A stretch of DNA of 7,328 bases from NCBI GenBank assembly GCA_005879045.1, contig VBLV01000004.1, positions 1 to 7,328 on the forward strand. Reading direction: 5' to 3'. Below, one piece after another: positions 1-4,501 of this stretch. A program made the translations under genes and the position numbers. The stretch is from Methanobacteriota archaeon. Lineage in GTDB: Archaea; Thermoplasmatota; Thermoplasmata; RBG-16-68-12. The first letter of the stretch is position 1. Each line of letters begins with the position of its first letter. The notes beneath the pieces are model-generated. The model saw only the letters and a program-made list of their open reading frames with translations, did no database searches and had not been told where the DNA came from.

Positions 1-516
1 CCCACGAGATCGTGGTCGAGTCCCCTGACCATGACGCTCACCTCGCGCGCACGCCGAGCAGCGGGAGGGCGAGTGCCTGTTCTGCGAAATCCTCCGATGC
101 GAGCTGGCCTCCGGTCGCCGCGTCGTCGCCGAGAACGGAGGGTTCGTCGCGCTCGAGCCGTATGCGGCGCGCTTCCCGTTCGAGACGTGGCTCCTCCCGA
201 AAGTCCACGCGCGTGCGTTCGAGACCCTCTCGGATGCGGACGTGGGGCACTCGCGCGGATTCTGAAAGGCGTCCTCGGTCGAATGGATCGGGTGCTCGAC
301 GATCCGTCCTTCAATTACTACATTCACACCGCACCGGTCCGGGAGCCCGAGGGCACGTTCCATTTGCATCTGGAGATCACGCCCCGCCTCACGGAGATTG
401 CGGGCTTCGAACGAGGTACCGGGTTCTACATCAATCCGGTCGTGCCCGAGGATGCGGCGGCCATCTTGAAAGGAGAGATCCGCTGGTCAGCCCGTTCGGA
501 GGCCTCAACGCCGTGA
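1..516 (+). pseudogene. galT: galactose-1-phosphate uridylyltransferase remnant (internal deletion plus frameshift, 5' end off window)
   Basis: The intact enzyme swaps UMP between UDP-glucose and galactose-1-phosphate in the cytosolic Leloir pathway. Three blocks of the family are visible in three different frames. Bases 3-44 read HEIVVESPDHDAHL, the typical middle of GalT. Bases about 47-250 read REGECLFCEIL and then a stretch containing FPFETWLLPK, the start of the second half. Bases 247-516 contain FNYYIHTAPV, FHLHLEITPRL and GTGFYINP, the family C-terminus. Between the first two blocks roughly 75-85 codons are missing compared with family members as I recall them, including the HPHSQ segment with the nucleophilic histidine; the join also changes frame. 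A second frame change lies at the G run 244-247, where one extra base would restore reading. The frame stays open to TGA at 514-516. A real pseudogene is most likely. An assembly collapse plus a homopolymer error is the alternative. Confidence 0.82.
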
Positions 517-542
517 CGGATTGCCTCCGTGCGGAGCGTGTC

Positions 543-2522
543 CTACAGGAGCTTGACGACCACCGTCAAGCTTACCGAATGGGTGACCGAGCCGATCGTC
601 GCCGTCACGGTAACCGTGTAAGTACCCGGAGTCGTCAAGAGAGAGGTCGAGATCGTCAACGTCGATGTGGCGGTTCCGTCTGCGGCCAACGTCACAGTGC
701 CTGGGCTCACCGAGCCGGTCGGCCAAATCAGGACGAGGCCGGACGACGAGATCGACGGGCTTAGGCTCGCAGACCCGGACAGGCCGTTGAGGCTTGTCAG
801 AGTAATCGTGGAGGAGCCGGACGAGCCGCACAGGATCGTGAGGGAGGTCGGGGAAGCGCCGATGCTGAAATCACCGGGCGGCGGAGGCGGTGGAGGGGGC
901 GGGATGGTGACCGAAACCTCGTGGGATTGGATCGCCGCAAGGCCACCGGAGTCGGCCGCCTGAACCACGACCGTGTAGCTGCCTGCGGAGCTGAACGTGT
1001 GCGTCGCGGTCTTCGTTGTCGACCACGTCGTGTCCCACGTGCCATCACCGTTCCAGTCCCACCGGACCTGAATCGCGCTGGCCTGATCGTGATCGTCGCT
1101 CGCCTGTGCAGTGAACGTGAAGACGGTGGTCGTGTCGCCGGACGTCGGAGTCCACGTGAAGTCCACAGAGGGCGGCGCATTCGGAGGCGGAGGAGGTGGC
1201 GGGGATGCGGTCACCCGAACCACATGAGACCGCGTCGAGGTGAGGCCACCGGAGTCCATCGCTTGCACGACGACCGTTTTGTTTCCCGCGGAGCTATAGG
1301 ATTGGCTTGCGGTCTTCGTCGGGGACCAAGCCGTATCCCACGTTCCATCACCCGTCCAGTCCCAGCGAACTTGGATCGAGGTCGGCGAATCGTGGTCGTC
1401 CGCGGCCGTCGCGTTGAAGCTGAAGATCGTCGACGTATTGCCGGAGTTCGGGGTCGACGCAAAGTCCACGGTCGGCGGCGCATCCGAGGGCGGCGGAGGC
1501 GATGGGGTGCTCACTCGGACGACGTGTGATTGTGTCGACGCGAGGCCACCCGAGTCCATTGCCTCGATGATGACCGTCTTGTTCCCTGCACTGTGGTATT
1601 GATGGCTGGCCGTCTTCGTCGTGGACCACTGCGTGTCCCACACCCCGTCCCCCTGCCAATCCCAACGAACCTGGATCGCGCTGGAAAGATCGTGGTCGTC
1701 CGAGGCCGTGGCGGTGAAGGAGAAGACCGTCGTGTTGTCGCCCGAGGCCGGCGTCCACGTGAAGTCGACTGTCGGCGGCGCGTTCGGCGGAGGGGGCGGT
1801 GGCGGCGAACCGGACGGTTTCCACGCCGTGAACGGATGGAGCTCCCAGTGATCGCCGTCCCAATAGACGAAGCCCTGAACGTCCAGAGAGATGTCCCCGT
1901 TGGACTGCTGTTGAGCGATCGTGACGTTGTCGCAGGACGGGACATCGGATCCGCAGTAGTCCGCGGCCAACCAGTCCTGATCGAACTCGATGTGAATCTG
2001 GCCGCTCGTCGTTCCGACCTGGAGGATGTTTCCGACGTTCTCACAGAAGGTTTCGTTGTTCGGATAGGGTCCTCCGCCATTCACCCTCTTGAACTGCGTT
2101 GAACAATCGTGGCTGTCGAAGGTGTACGTGGAAAGATAGACGCCGTCAATCTGGACGAACGTCGATACGCTTTGCCCAGCGCTGTTCGTGATCGAGCAAG
2201 GCGGGGAGAGAGCGCGCTTCGATGGTACCCCGCCATCCGTGGAATTCTTCTGGTATCGGCTCCCACTCAGGTCTTGGGAGGGATACCCCGGTCCAAGGAC
2301 ATCCTGGACGGCGACTGAGTCGGCGCTGCACGCCACGTGTGGATTCCAAGACGCCAGCCCGCTCGTAGCCACAGTCTGGGCGCTCCCATCCATCGGCGAA
2401 ATGACGACAAGATAGGCAAGGACCGCGAGGACGAGGACCAGTAGCGCGGCAGAAAGCGTCAGCAACGCCGATTCCCGTCCACCAGATTTTCGTCGGCTTG
2501 AACCGCCGCCCCTCGCATACAC
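543..2522 (-). CDS. membrane-anchored extracellular protein with three PKD repeats and a C-terminal Ig-like domain
   Basis: This 659-residue surface protein probably acts in adhesion or as a cell-envelope component; no catalytic motif is visible. Residues 1-18 are basic, and 19-42 form one hydrophobic helix, so the chain is probably anchored N-terminus-in and faces outward. Residues 45-235 form a domain with six cysteines (65, 109, 140, 160, 190, 197) ending in a WELHP...AW motif. Three PKD domains follow (about 249-338, 349-438, 450-539), each with a D-x-(N/Q/T)-G-D-G-x-W-D loop that could bind calcium. They are joined by poly-proline linkers of 4-9 residues. Residues 551-659 resemble the Ser/Thr-rich Ig-like modules of microbial exoproteins. 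At least eight N-x-S/T sequons fit archaeal N-glycosylation. The start is GTG at 2520-2522 with a weak GAGG 5 nt upstream; the next in-frame ATG (residue 44) would remove the anchor. A pilin-like signal is an alternative reading of the N-terminus. Confidence 0.9.
   Translation of the reverse strand: MYARGGGSSRRKSGGRESALLTLSAALLVLVLAVLAYLVVISPMDGSAQTVATSGLASWNPHVACSADSVAVQDVLGPGYPSQDLSGSRYQKNSTDGGVPSKRALSPPCSITNSAGQSVSTFVQIDGVYLSTYTFDSHDCSTQFKRVNGGGPYPNNETFCENVGNILQVGTTSGQIHIEFDQDWLAADYCGSDVPSCDNVTIAQQQSNGDISLDVQGFVYWDGDHWELHPFTAWKPSGSPPPPPPPNAPPTVDFTWTPASGDNTTVFSFTATASDDHDLSSAIQVRWDWQGDGVWDTQWSTTKTASHQYHSAGNKTVIIEAMDSGGLASTQSHVVRVSTPSPPPPSDAPPTVDFASTPNSGNTSTIFSFNATAADDHDSPTSIQVRWDWTGDGTWDTAWSPTKTASQSYSSAGNKTVVVQAMDSGGLTSTRSHVVRVTASPPPPPPPNAPPSVDFTWTPTSGDTTTVFTFTAQASDDHDQASAIQVRWDWNGDGTWDTTWSTTKTATHTFSSAGSYTVVVQAADSGGLAAIQSHEVSVTIPPPPPPPPPGDFSIGASPTSLTILCGSSGSSTITLTSLNGLSGSASLSPSISSSGLVLIWPTGSVSPGTVTLAADGTATSTLTISTSLLTTPGTYTVTVTATIGSVTHSVSLTVVVKLL
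550..572. terminator. hairpin at the convergent galT / PKD-protein junction
   Basis: This is a perfect 8-bp inverted repeat, AGCTTGAC at 550-557 and GTCAAGCT at 565-572, around a 7-nt loop. It spans the last codons of the minus-strand PKD-protein gene (TAG at 543-545) and lies 34 nt past the galT stop, so it is placed to act on transcripts from both sides. No T tract follows on either strand, so it may stabilise the 3' end or be chance rather than a true terminator. Confidence 0.35.
906..1175 (-). repeat. PKD repeat 3 of the surface protein
   Basis: Residues about 450-539. It begins at SVDFTWTP and contains the strand IQVRWDW, the loop DWNGDGTWDT and the closing segment SAGSYTVVVQAADSGGL. 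Its loop is the best match of the three to a D-x-N-x-D-G-x-x-D calcium-binding pattern. The linker before it has seven prolines and the one after it nine. Confidence 0.85.
1209..1478 (-). repeat. PKD repeat 2 of the surface protein
   Basis: Residues about 349-438. The order is the same as in the neighbouring repeats: TVDFASTP, IQVRWDW, loop DWTGDGTWDT, SAGNKTVVVQAMDSGGL and SHVVRV. From its first strand to that of repeat 1 is exactly 100 residues, which suggests recent tandem duplication. It carries sequons at NTS, NAT and NKT. The preceding linker is the shortest, with four prolines. Confidence 0.85.
1509..1778 (-). repeat. PKD repeat 1 of the surface protein
   Basis: Residues about 249-338. 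It contains TVDFTWTP, IQVRWDW, the loop DWQGDGVWDT, SAGNKTVIIEAMDSGGL and SHVVRV. It follows the seven-proline linker after the cysteine-containing N-terminal domain. It is closest to repeat 2 in its last third, where most residues are identical. Confidence 0.85.
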
Positions 2523-2527
2523 GAAGG

Positions 2528-2531
2528 CCTC
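2528..2531 (-). promoter_or_regulatory. weak ribosome binding site of the PKD-protein gene
   Basis: On the minus strand GAGG stands 5 nt before the GTG start at 2522. It is short but well placed, and it supports a start that keeps the membrane anchor. Confidence 0.35.
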
Positions 2532-2560
2532 GGACGGTCCGGGTGGGATATCTGGCGGAC

Positions 2561-2584
2561 GTTTACACTATCGTGAATGTGAAC
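2561..2584. promoter_or_regulatory. imperfect palindrome upstream of the PKD-protein gene
   Basis: The arms GTTTACACT (2561-2569) and AATGTGAAC (2576-2584) pair at 7 of 9 positions around six bases. The centre lies about 50 bp upstream of the GTG start. ACACTATC also occurs twice, at 2565-2572 and 2583-2590, in direct orientation 18 bp apart. The position and the locally lower GC fit an operator or promoter element for the minus-strand gene. No clear TATA box can be assigned; GATATC at 2547-2552 is a weak candidate. Confidence 0.3.
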
Positions 2585-2634
2585 ACTATCCACTGCACTG
2601 GCATGAGGGTGGGGGCCGACGCCATGAGAACGAA

Positions 2635-2844
2635 TCAGAGACTCGTCCGCTCGACGTACGGCACCGCACGGTTTGGCCTTCCCGCTTCGAACTCGACCAA
2701 GGTTTTCAGGAGGGCCATCGCCTGTTTCGGGTTCCCCGCGTCGAACGCCCCGATCGCGGCGCGAAGGAACACCATGATGGAGTCGTCAGCCGCTTGCGGG
2801 ATCGCTGCGGGGTGCGCGGATACCGCGTCCTCAGGATCTCGCAT
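2635..2844 (-). CDS. small hypothetical protein, 69 residues
   Basis: I do not recognise this protein. It starts at ATG 2842-2844 and ends at TGA 2635-2637, 112 nt upstream of the PKD-protein start on the same strand. Residues about 20-52 (IMVFLRAAIGAFDAGNPKQA and the following MALLKTLVEFEAG) would form two amphipathic helices with the alanine, glycine and leucine spacing of a TPR-like hairpin; the first 18 residues look disordered. There is no signal peptide, cysteine or membrane segment. GGAG lies only 3 nt before the ATG, closer than usual. The frame stays open and protein-like upstream (IRDEVAEQ) but offers no ATG, GTG or TTG, so the start is either this ATG or a rare codon. An AT-rich GAATATTT at 2885-2892 could be its TATA box. 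The opposite strand is also open but reads as a shadow. Confidence 0.55.
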   Translation of the reverse strand: MRDPEDAVSAHPAAIPQAADDSIMVFLRAAIGAFDAGNPKQAMALLKTLVEFEAGRPNRAVPYVERTSL

Positions 2845-2884
2845 CTGCTCCGCGACTTCGTCCCGGATATCTAACGTTTTCCGC

Positions 2885-2892
2885 TGAAATAT
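2885..2892 (-). promoter_or_regulatory. possible TATA element for the small hypothetical gene
   Basis: On the minus strand an AT-rich GAATATTT lies about 45 nt upstream of the ATG at 2844. With the usual archaeal distance it would start an mRNA near 2862, leaving a short leader. This is a single weak match, and the nearby 20-bp palindrome at 2905-2924 would sit just upstream of it. Confidence 0.3.
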
Positions 2893-2904
2893 TCTCTGTC
2901 GATT

Positions 2905-2924
2905 ATCGGCTTCGATAAGCCGAT
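2905..2924. promoter_or_regulatory. perfect 8-bp inverted repeat, candidate operator
   Basis: ATCGGCTT (2905-2912) and AAGCCGAT (2917-2924) are exact reverse complements around CGAT. The site lies between two divergent genes, about 60-80 bp upstream of the minus-strand small gene and 160 bp upstream of the ArsR gene. A 20-bp dyad of this size is typical of a dimeric regulator site. A role as an RNA hairpin is less likely because no gene is predicted to be transcribed through it. Confidence 0.4.
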
Positions 2925-3009
2925 GCGCAACAACGCTTCGATTGACTCCTCATCGCGGTTCTCGCCCCGGGCTCGCGATATCTTGGTGGAGGTTTTCCCT
3001 GTAAGAGCG

Positions 3010-3030
3010 CGGGCGACCCCATATCGCCCG
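3010..3030. promoter_or_regulatory. perfect 7-bp inverted repeat upstream of the ArsR promoter
   Basis: CGGGCGA (3010-3016) and TCGCCCG (3024-3030) are exact reverse complements around a 7-nt spacer. It ends 10 bp before the first TTAACC operator. It does not share that motif, so it may bind a second regulator or insulate the two divergent units. Confidence 0.35.
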
Positions 3031-3040
3031 AAAAGGACGC

Positions 3041-3056
3041 TTAACCATATCGTTAA
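3041..3056. promoter_or_regulatory. ArsR operator copy 1
   Basis: TTAACCATATCGTTAA has the same 16-bp layout as the site at 3077-3092 and differs at 2 of 16 positions. Its right half overlaps the TATA element at 3053-3060, so a bound dimer would block TBP/TFB. The centre-to-centre distance to copy 2 is 36 bp. The protein made from this promoter is an ArsR-family repressor, so autoregulation is the natural reading. Confidence 0.6.
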
Positions 3057-3060
3057 ATAT
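3053..3060 (+). promoter_or_regulatory. archaeal TATA box of the ArsR/AHSA1 operon
   Basis: TTAAATAT is centred about 28 nt before the ATG at 3085. Archaeal transcription usually begins some 25-27 nt downstream of the TATA centre, so the mRNA would begin within a few bases of the start codon and be leaderless. This agrees with the lack of a Shine-Dalgarno sequence before the ATG. Confidence 0.6.
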
Positions 3061-3076
3061 CCGGCATGCATATCGG

Positions 3077-3092
3077 TTAACCAGATGGTTAA
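3077..3092. promoter_or_regulatory. ArsR operator copy 2, overlapping the start codon
   Basis: TTAACCAGATGGTTAA is a perfect 6-bp inverted repeat with a 4-bp centre. It is embedded in a longer run in which GGTTAACC occurs twice, at 3075-3082 and 3087-3094. It covers the predicted transcription start and the ATG at 3085-3087, so occupancy would block initiation. ATATCG directly precedes a GTTAA-containing element both at 3047-3056 and at 3070-3080. Confidence 0.65.
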
Positions 3093-3462
3093 CCAATCGG
3101 CGGTCCCCTTGGACCTGGACGCCATCTTCGCGGCGTTGGCCCACCCGATCCGGCGGGCCATCCTCGAGCAGCTCGCCGCAGGCGACGCCACCGTGGGCGA
3201 ACTCGCCGAGCCGTACGATGTGAGCCTGCCTGCGATCTCAAGGCACTTGAGGGTGCTCGAGGACGCGGGCTTGCTGCATGTCGAACCCGAAGGCCGCGTG
3301 CGAAGATGCCAGATCGAGGTCGGTCCGCTCAGCGCGGCGTTCGGGTGGCTCACCCGATACCGCGTCCTGTGGGAGGACCGCTTCGCCCGATTGGACGAAC
3401 ACCTCAAAGAAATCCGTGATGCACGAGGAAAGGAGGAACACAAACATGCCCGCAAAAAGTAA
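3085..3462 (+). CDS. ArsR-family winged-helix transcriptional repressor
   Basis: This 125-residue cytosolic DNA-binding protein probably represses its own operon. Residues 9-30 (LDLDAIFAALAHPIRRAILE and on) form the ArsR N-terminal helices. The HTH covers about 35-60, with the recognition helix near 48-58 (LPAISRHLRVL), and the wing lies at 63-78. The only cysteine is C75, so the metal-binding ELCVC motif of SmtB/ArsR sensors is absent. This matches the subfamily that sits next to AHSA1/SRPBCC genes, where the inducing signal is mostly unknown. The ATG at 3085 is chosen over an upstream in-frame start at 2923 because the family begins here, a TATA box lies about 28 nt upstream, and the 54 extra residues resemble no domain. 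The C-terminus is a basic tail rich in Lys and His. The stop TAA (3460-3462) lies inside the next gene, an overlap of 17 nt. Confidence 0.93.
   Translation: MVNQSAVPLDLDAIFAALAHPIRRAILEQLAAGDATVGELAEPYDVSLPAISRHLRVLEDAGLLHVEPEGRVRRCQIEVGPLSAAFGWLTRYRVLWEDRFARLDEHLKEIRDARGKEEHKHARKK
3431..3436 (+). promoter_or_regulatory. ribosome binding site of the tandem AHSA1 gene
   Basis: AGGAGG, inside the end of the ArsR gene, stands 9 nt before the ATG at 3446. It fixes that start against the longer open frame that reaches back to 3278, and it allows the second cistron to be translated from the shared mRNA. Confidence 0.8.
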
Positions 3463-4411
3463 ATTTGTGAGGAAGTCGGAACGGGAGCTCGTGACGACGC
3501 ATACCTTCGATGCGCCCCGCGAGCTCGTGTGGAAGGCGTGGACGGATCCGAAACTGATCCCTAAGTGGTGGGGGCCGAGCCGGTATTCGACCATCGTGGA
3601 CAAGATGGATGTCCGGCCGGGCGGCCGCTGGCGGTTCGTCCAGCGTGACGCGGAAGGGAACGAGTTCGGGTTCCACGGCGAGTACCGCGAGGTCGTGCCG
3701 CCCAAGCGGCTCGTCGGGACCTTCGAATACGAAGGGATGCCAGGCCACGTGTTGGTCGAGACCGCGACCTTCGAGGAGATCCGCGGCAAGACGAAGCTGA
3801 CGCAGAGCTCGCTGTTCCAAAACGCCGAAGATCTCGAGGGGATGCTCGCGTCCGCAATGGAGGAAGGGGCGGCCGAGACGATGGAGCGGTTCACCGAGCT
3901 GGTGACCGAGATGCAGAAGCCAGGCGCACCCGCAAAAGCCGCGGATCGCGAGCTCGTGATCGTGCGGGTCTTCGACGCCGCGCGCGCGCGTGTGTGGAAG
4001 GCGTGGACGGAGCCGGAGCGTCTCAAGCGGTGGTGGGGCCCAAGGACCTTCACGGCGCCGGTCGCGAAGATCGACCTCCGCGTCGGCGGAGCCTTTCTCT
4101 ACTGCATGCGGCAGTCCGACGGCAAAGACATCTGGGGGACCGGAGTGTACCGCGAAATCGTCCCGTTGAAGCGAATCGTCTACACGGACAGCTTCGCGGA
4201 CGAGAAAGGCAACGTGGTCCCGGCGACCTATTACGGAATGAGCCGCGACTTTCCGCTCGAGATGCAGGTGACCGTGACGTTCGAAGATCAGGATGGCAAG
4301 ACGAAGCTCACCTTGCACCACGTCGGCATCCCGGCGGGTCCGGACCGCGACGGCGCGAACCAGGGTTGGAACGAATCCCTCGACAAGCTCGCCGAGATGC
4401 TCGCCGCGTAA
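3446..4411 (+). CDS. tandem AHSA1/SRPBCC-domain protein (two START-like domains in one chain)
   Basis: This 321-residue cytosolic protein has two complete AHSA1-type SRPBCC folds, helix-grip cavities that usually hold a hydrophobic ligand. Domain 1 spans about 13-157 and domain 2 about 167-321, joined by the linker QKPGAPAKAA. The matching landmarks are RELV (13 and 168), VWKAWT (28 and 183), WWGP (41 and 196), GG before the hydrophobic strand (59 and 214), YREVVP/YREIVP (80 and 235) and GKTKLT (114 and 284). Both domains are near full family length, so neither looks degraded. A 20-nt stretch is identical between the halves (3527-3546 and 3992-4011), which points to intragenic duplication. 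Most relatives that sit beside an ArsR regulator have a single domain of about 140-165 residues. The substrate is unknown; Hsp90 activation, known for eukaryotic Aha1, should not be assumed. The gene is cotranscribed with the regulator. Confidence 0.92.
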   Translation: MPAKSKFVRKSERELVTTHTFDAPRELVWKAWTDPKLIPKWWGPSRYSTIVDKMDVRPGGRWRFVQRDAEGNEFGFHGEYREVVPPKRLVGTFEYEGMPGHVLVETATFEEIRGKTKLTQSSLFQNAEDLEGMLASAMEEGAAETMERFTELVTEMQKPGAPAKAADRELVIVRVFDAARARVWKAWTEPERLKRWWGPRTFTAPVAKIDLRVGGAFLYCMRQSDGKDIWGTGVYREIVPLKRIVYTDSFADEKGNVVPATYYGMSRDFPLEMQVTVTFEDQDGKTKLTLHHVGIPAGPDRDGANQGWNESLDKLAEMLAA

Positions 4412-4426
4412 TCGTTCGAGAACCAA

Positions 4427-4463
4427 GGGGGAATCGCCGGAGTTCGAGGCTCCGGCCTCCCCC
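4427..4463. terminator. two-tier hairpin between convergent operons
   Basis: The outer arms GGGGGA (4427-4432) and TCCCCC (4458-4463) pair perfectly. Inside them GCCGGAG (4436-4442) and CTCCGGC (4450-4456) pair perfectly around a 7-nt loop, with a small asymmetric bulge (three bases against one). The hairpin starts 15 nt after the AHSA1 stop and lies 38 nt beyond the stop of the minus-strand membrane protein, so it can cap both transcripts. On the + strand it is followed by CTTTC only, so it may work as a 3'-end stabiliser rather than a classical U-tract terminator. Confidence 0.6.
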
Positions 4464-4501
4464 ACCTTTCCCGCTTCGTTCCGCCCGTCTCCCGTGACGG
4501 C

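Noticed and set aside
921..1529. Plus-strand open frame of 202 residues opposite the PKD repeats
   Set aside because: It is a repetitive Arg-rich shadow whose periodicity simply mirrors the PKD repeats.
906..1778. Regularly spaced repeats that could suggest a CRISPR array
   Set aside because: The period is about 300 bp, the units are translated, diverged at codon third positions and encode PKD domains.
2923..3084. N-terminal extension of the ArsR protein by 54 residues
   Set aside because: It would place the palindromes, TATA box and both operators inside coding sequence, and the extra residues do not resemble any ArsR N-terminus.
3238..4053. Minus-strand open frame of 271 residues across ArsR and AHSA1
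   Set aside because: It runs against two recognisable genes and their overlap, and its composition is Ser/Arg-rich as expected for an antisense frame.
3404..4465. Long minus-strand open frame of 353 residues opposite the AHSA1 gene
   Set aside because: The plus strand encodes two clear SRPBCC domains here. The minus frame is rich in Arg, His and Leu, has no domain, and is a shadow of high-GC codon use.
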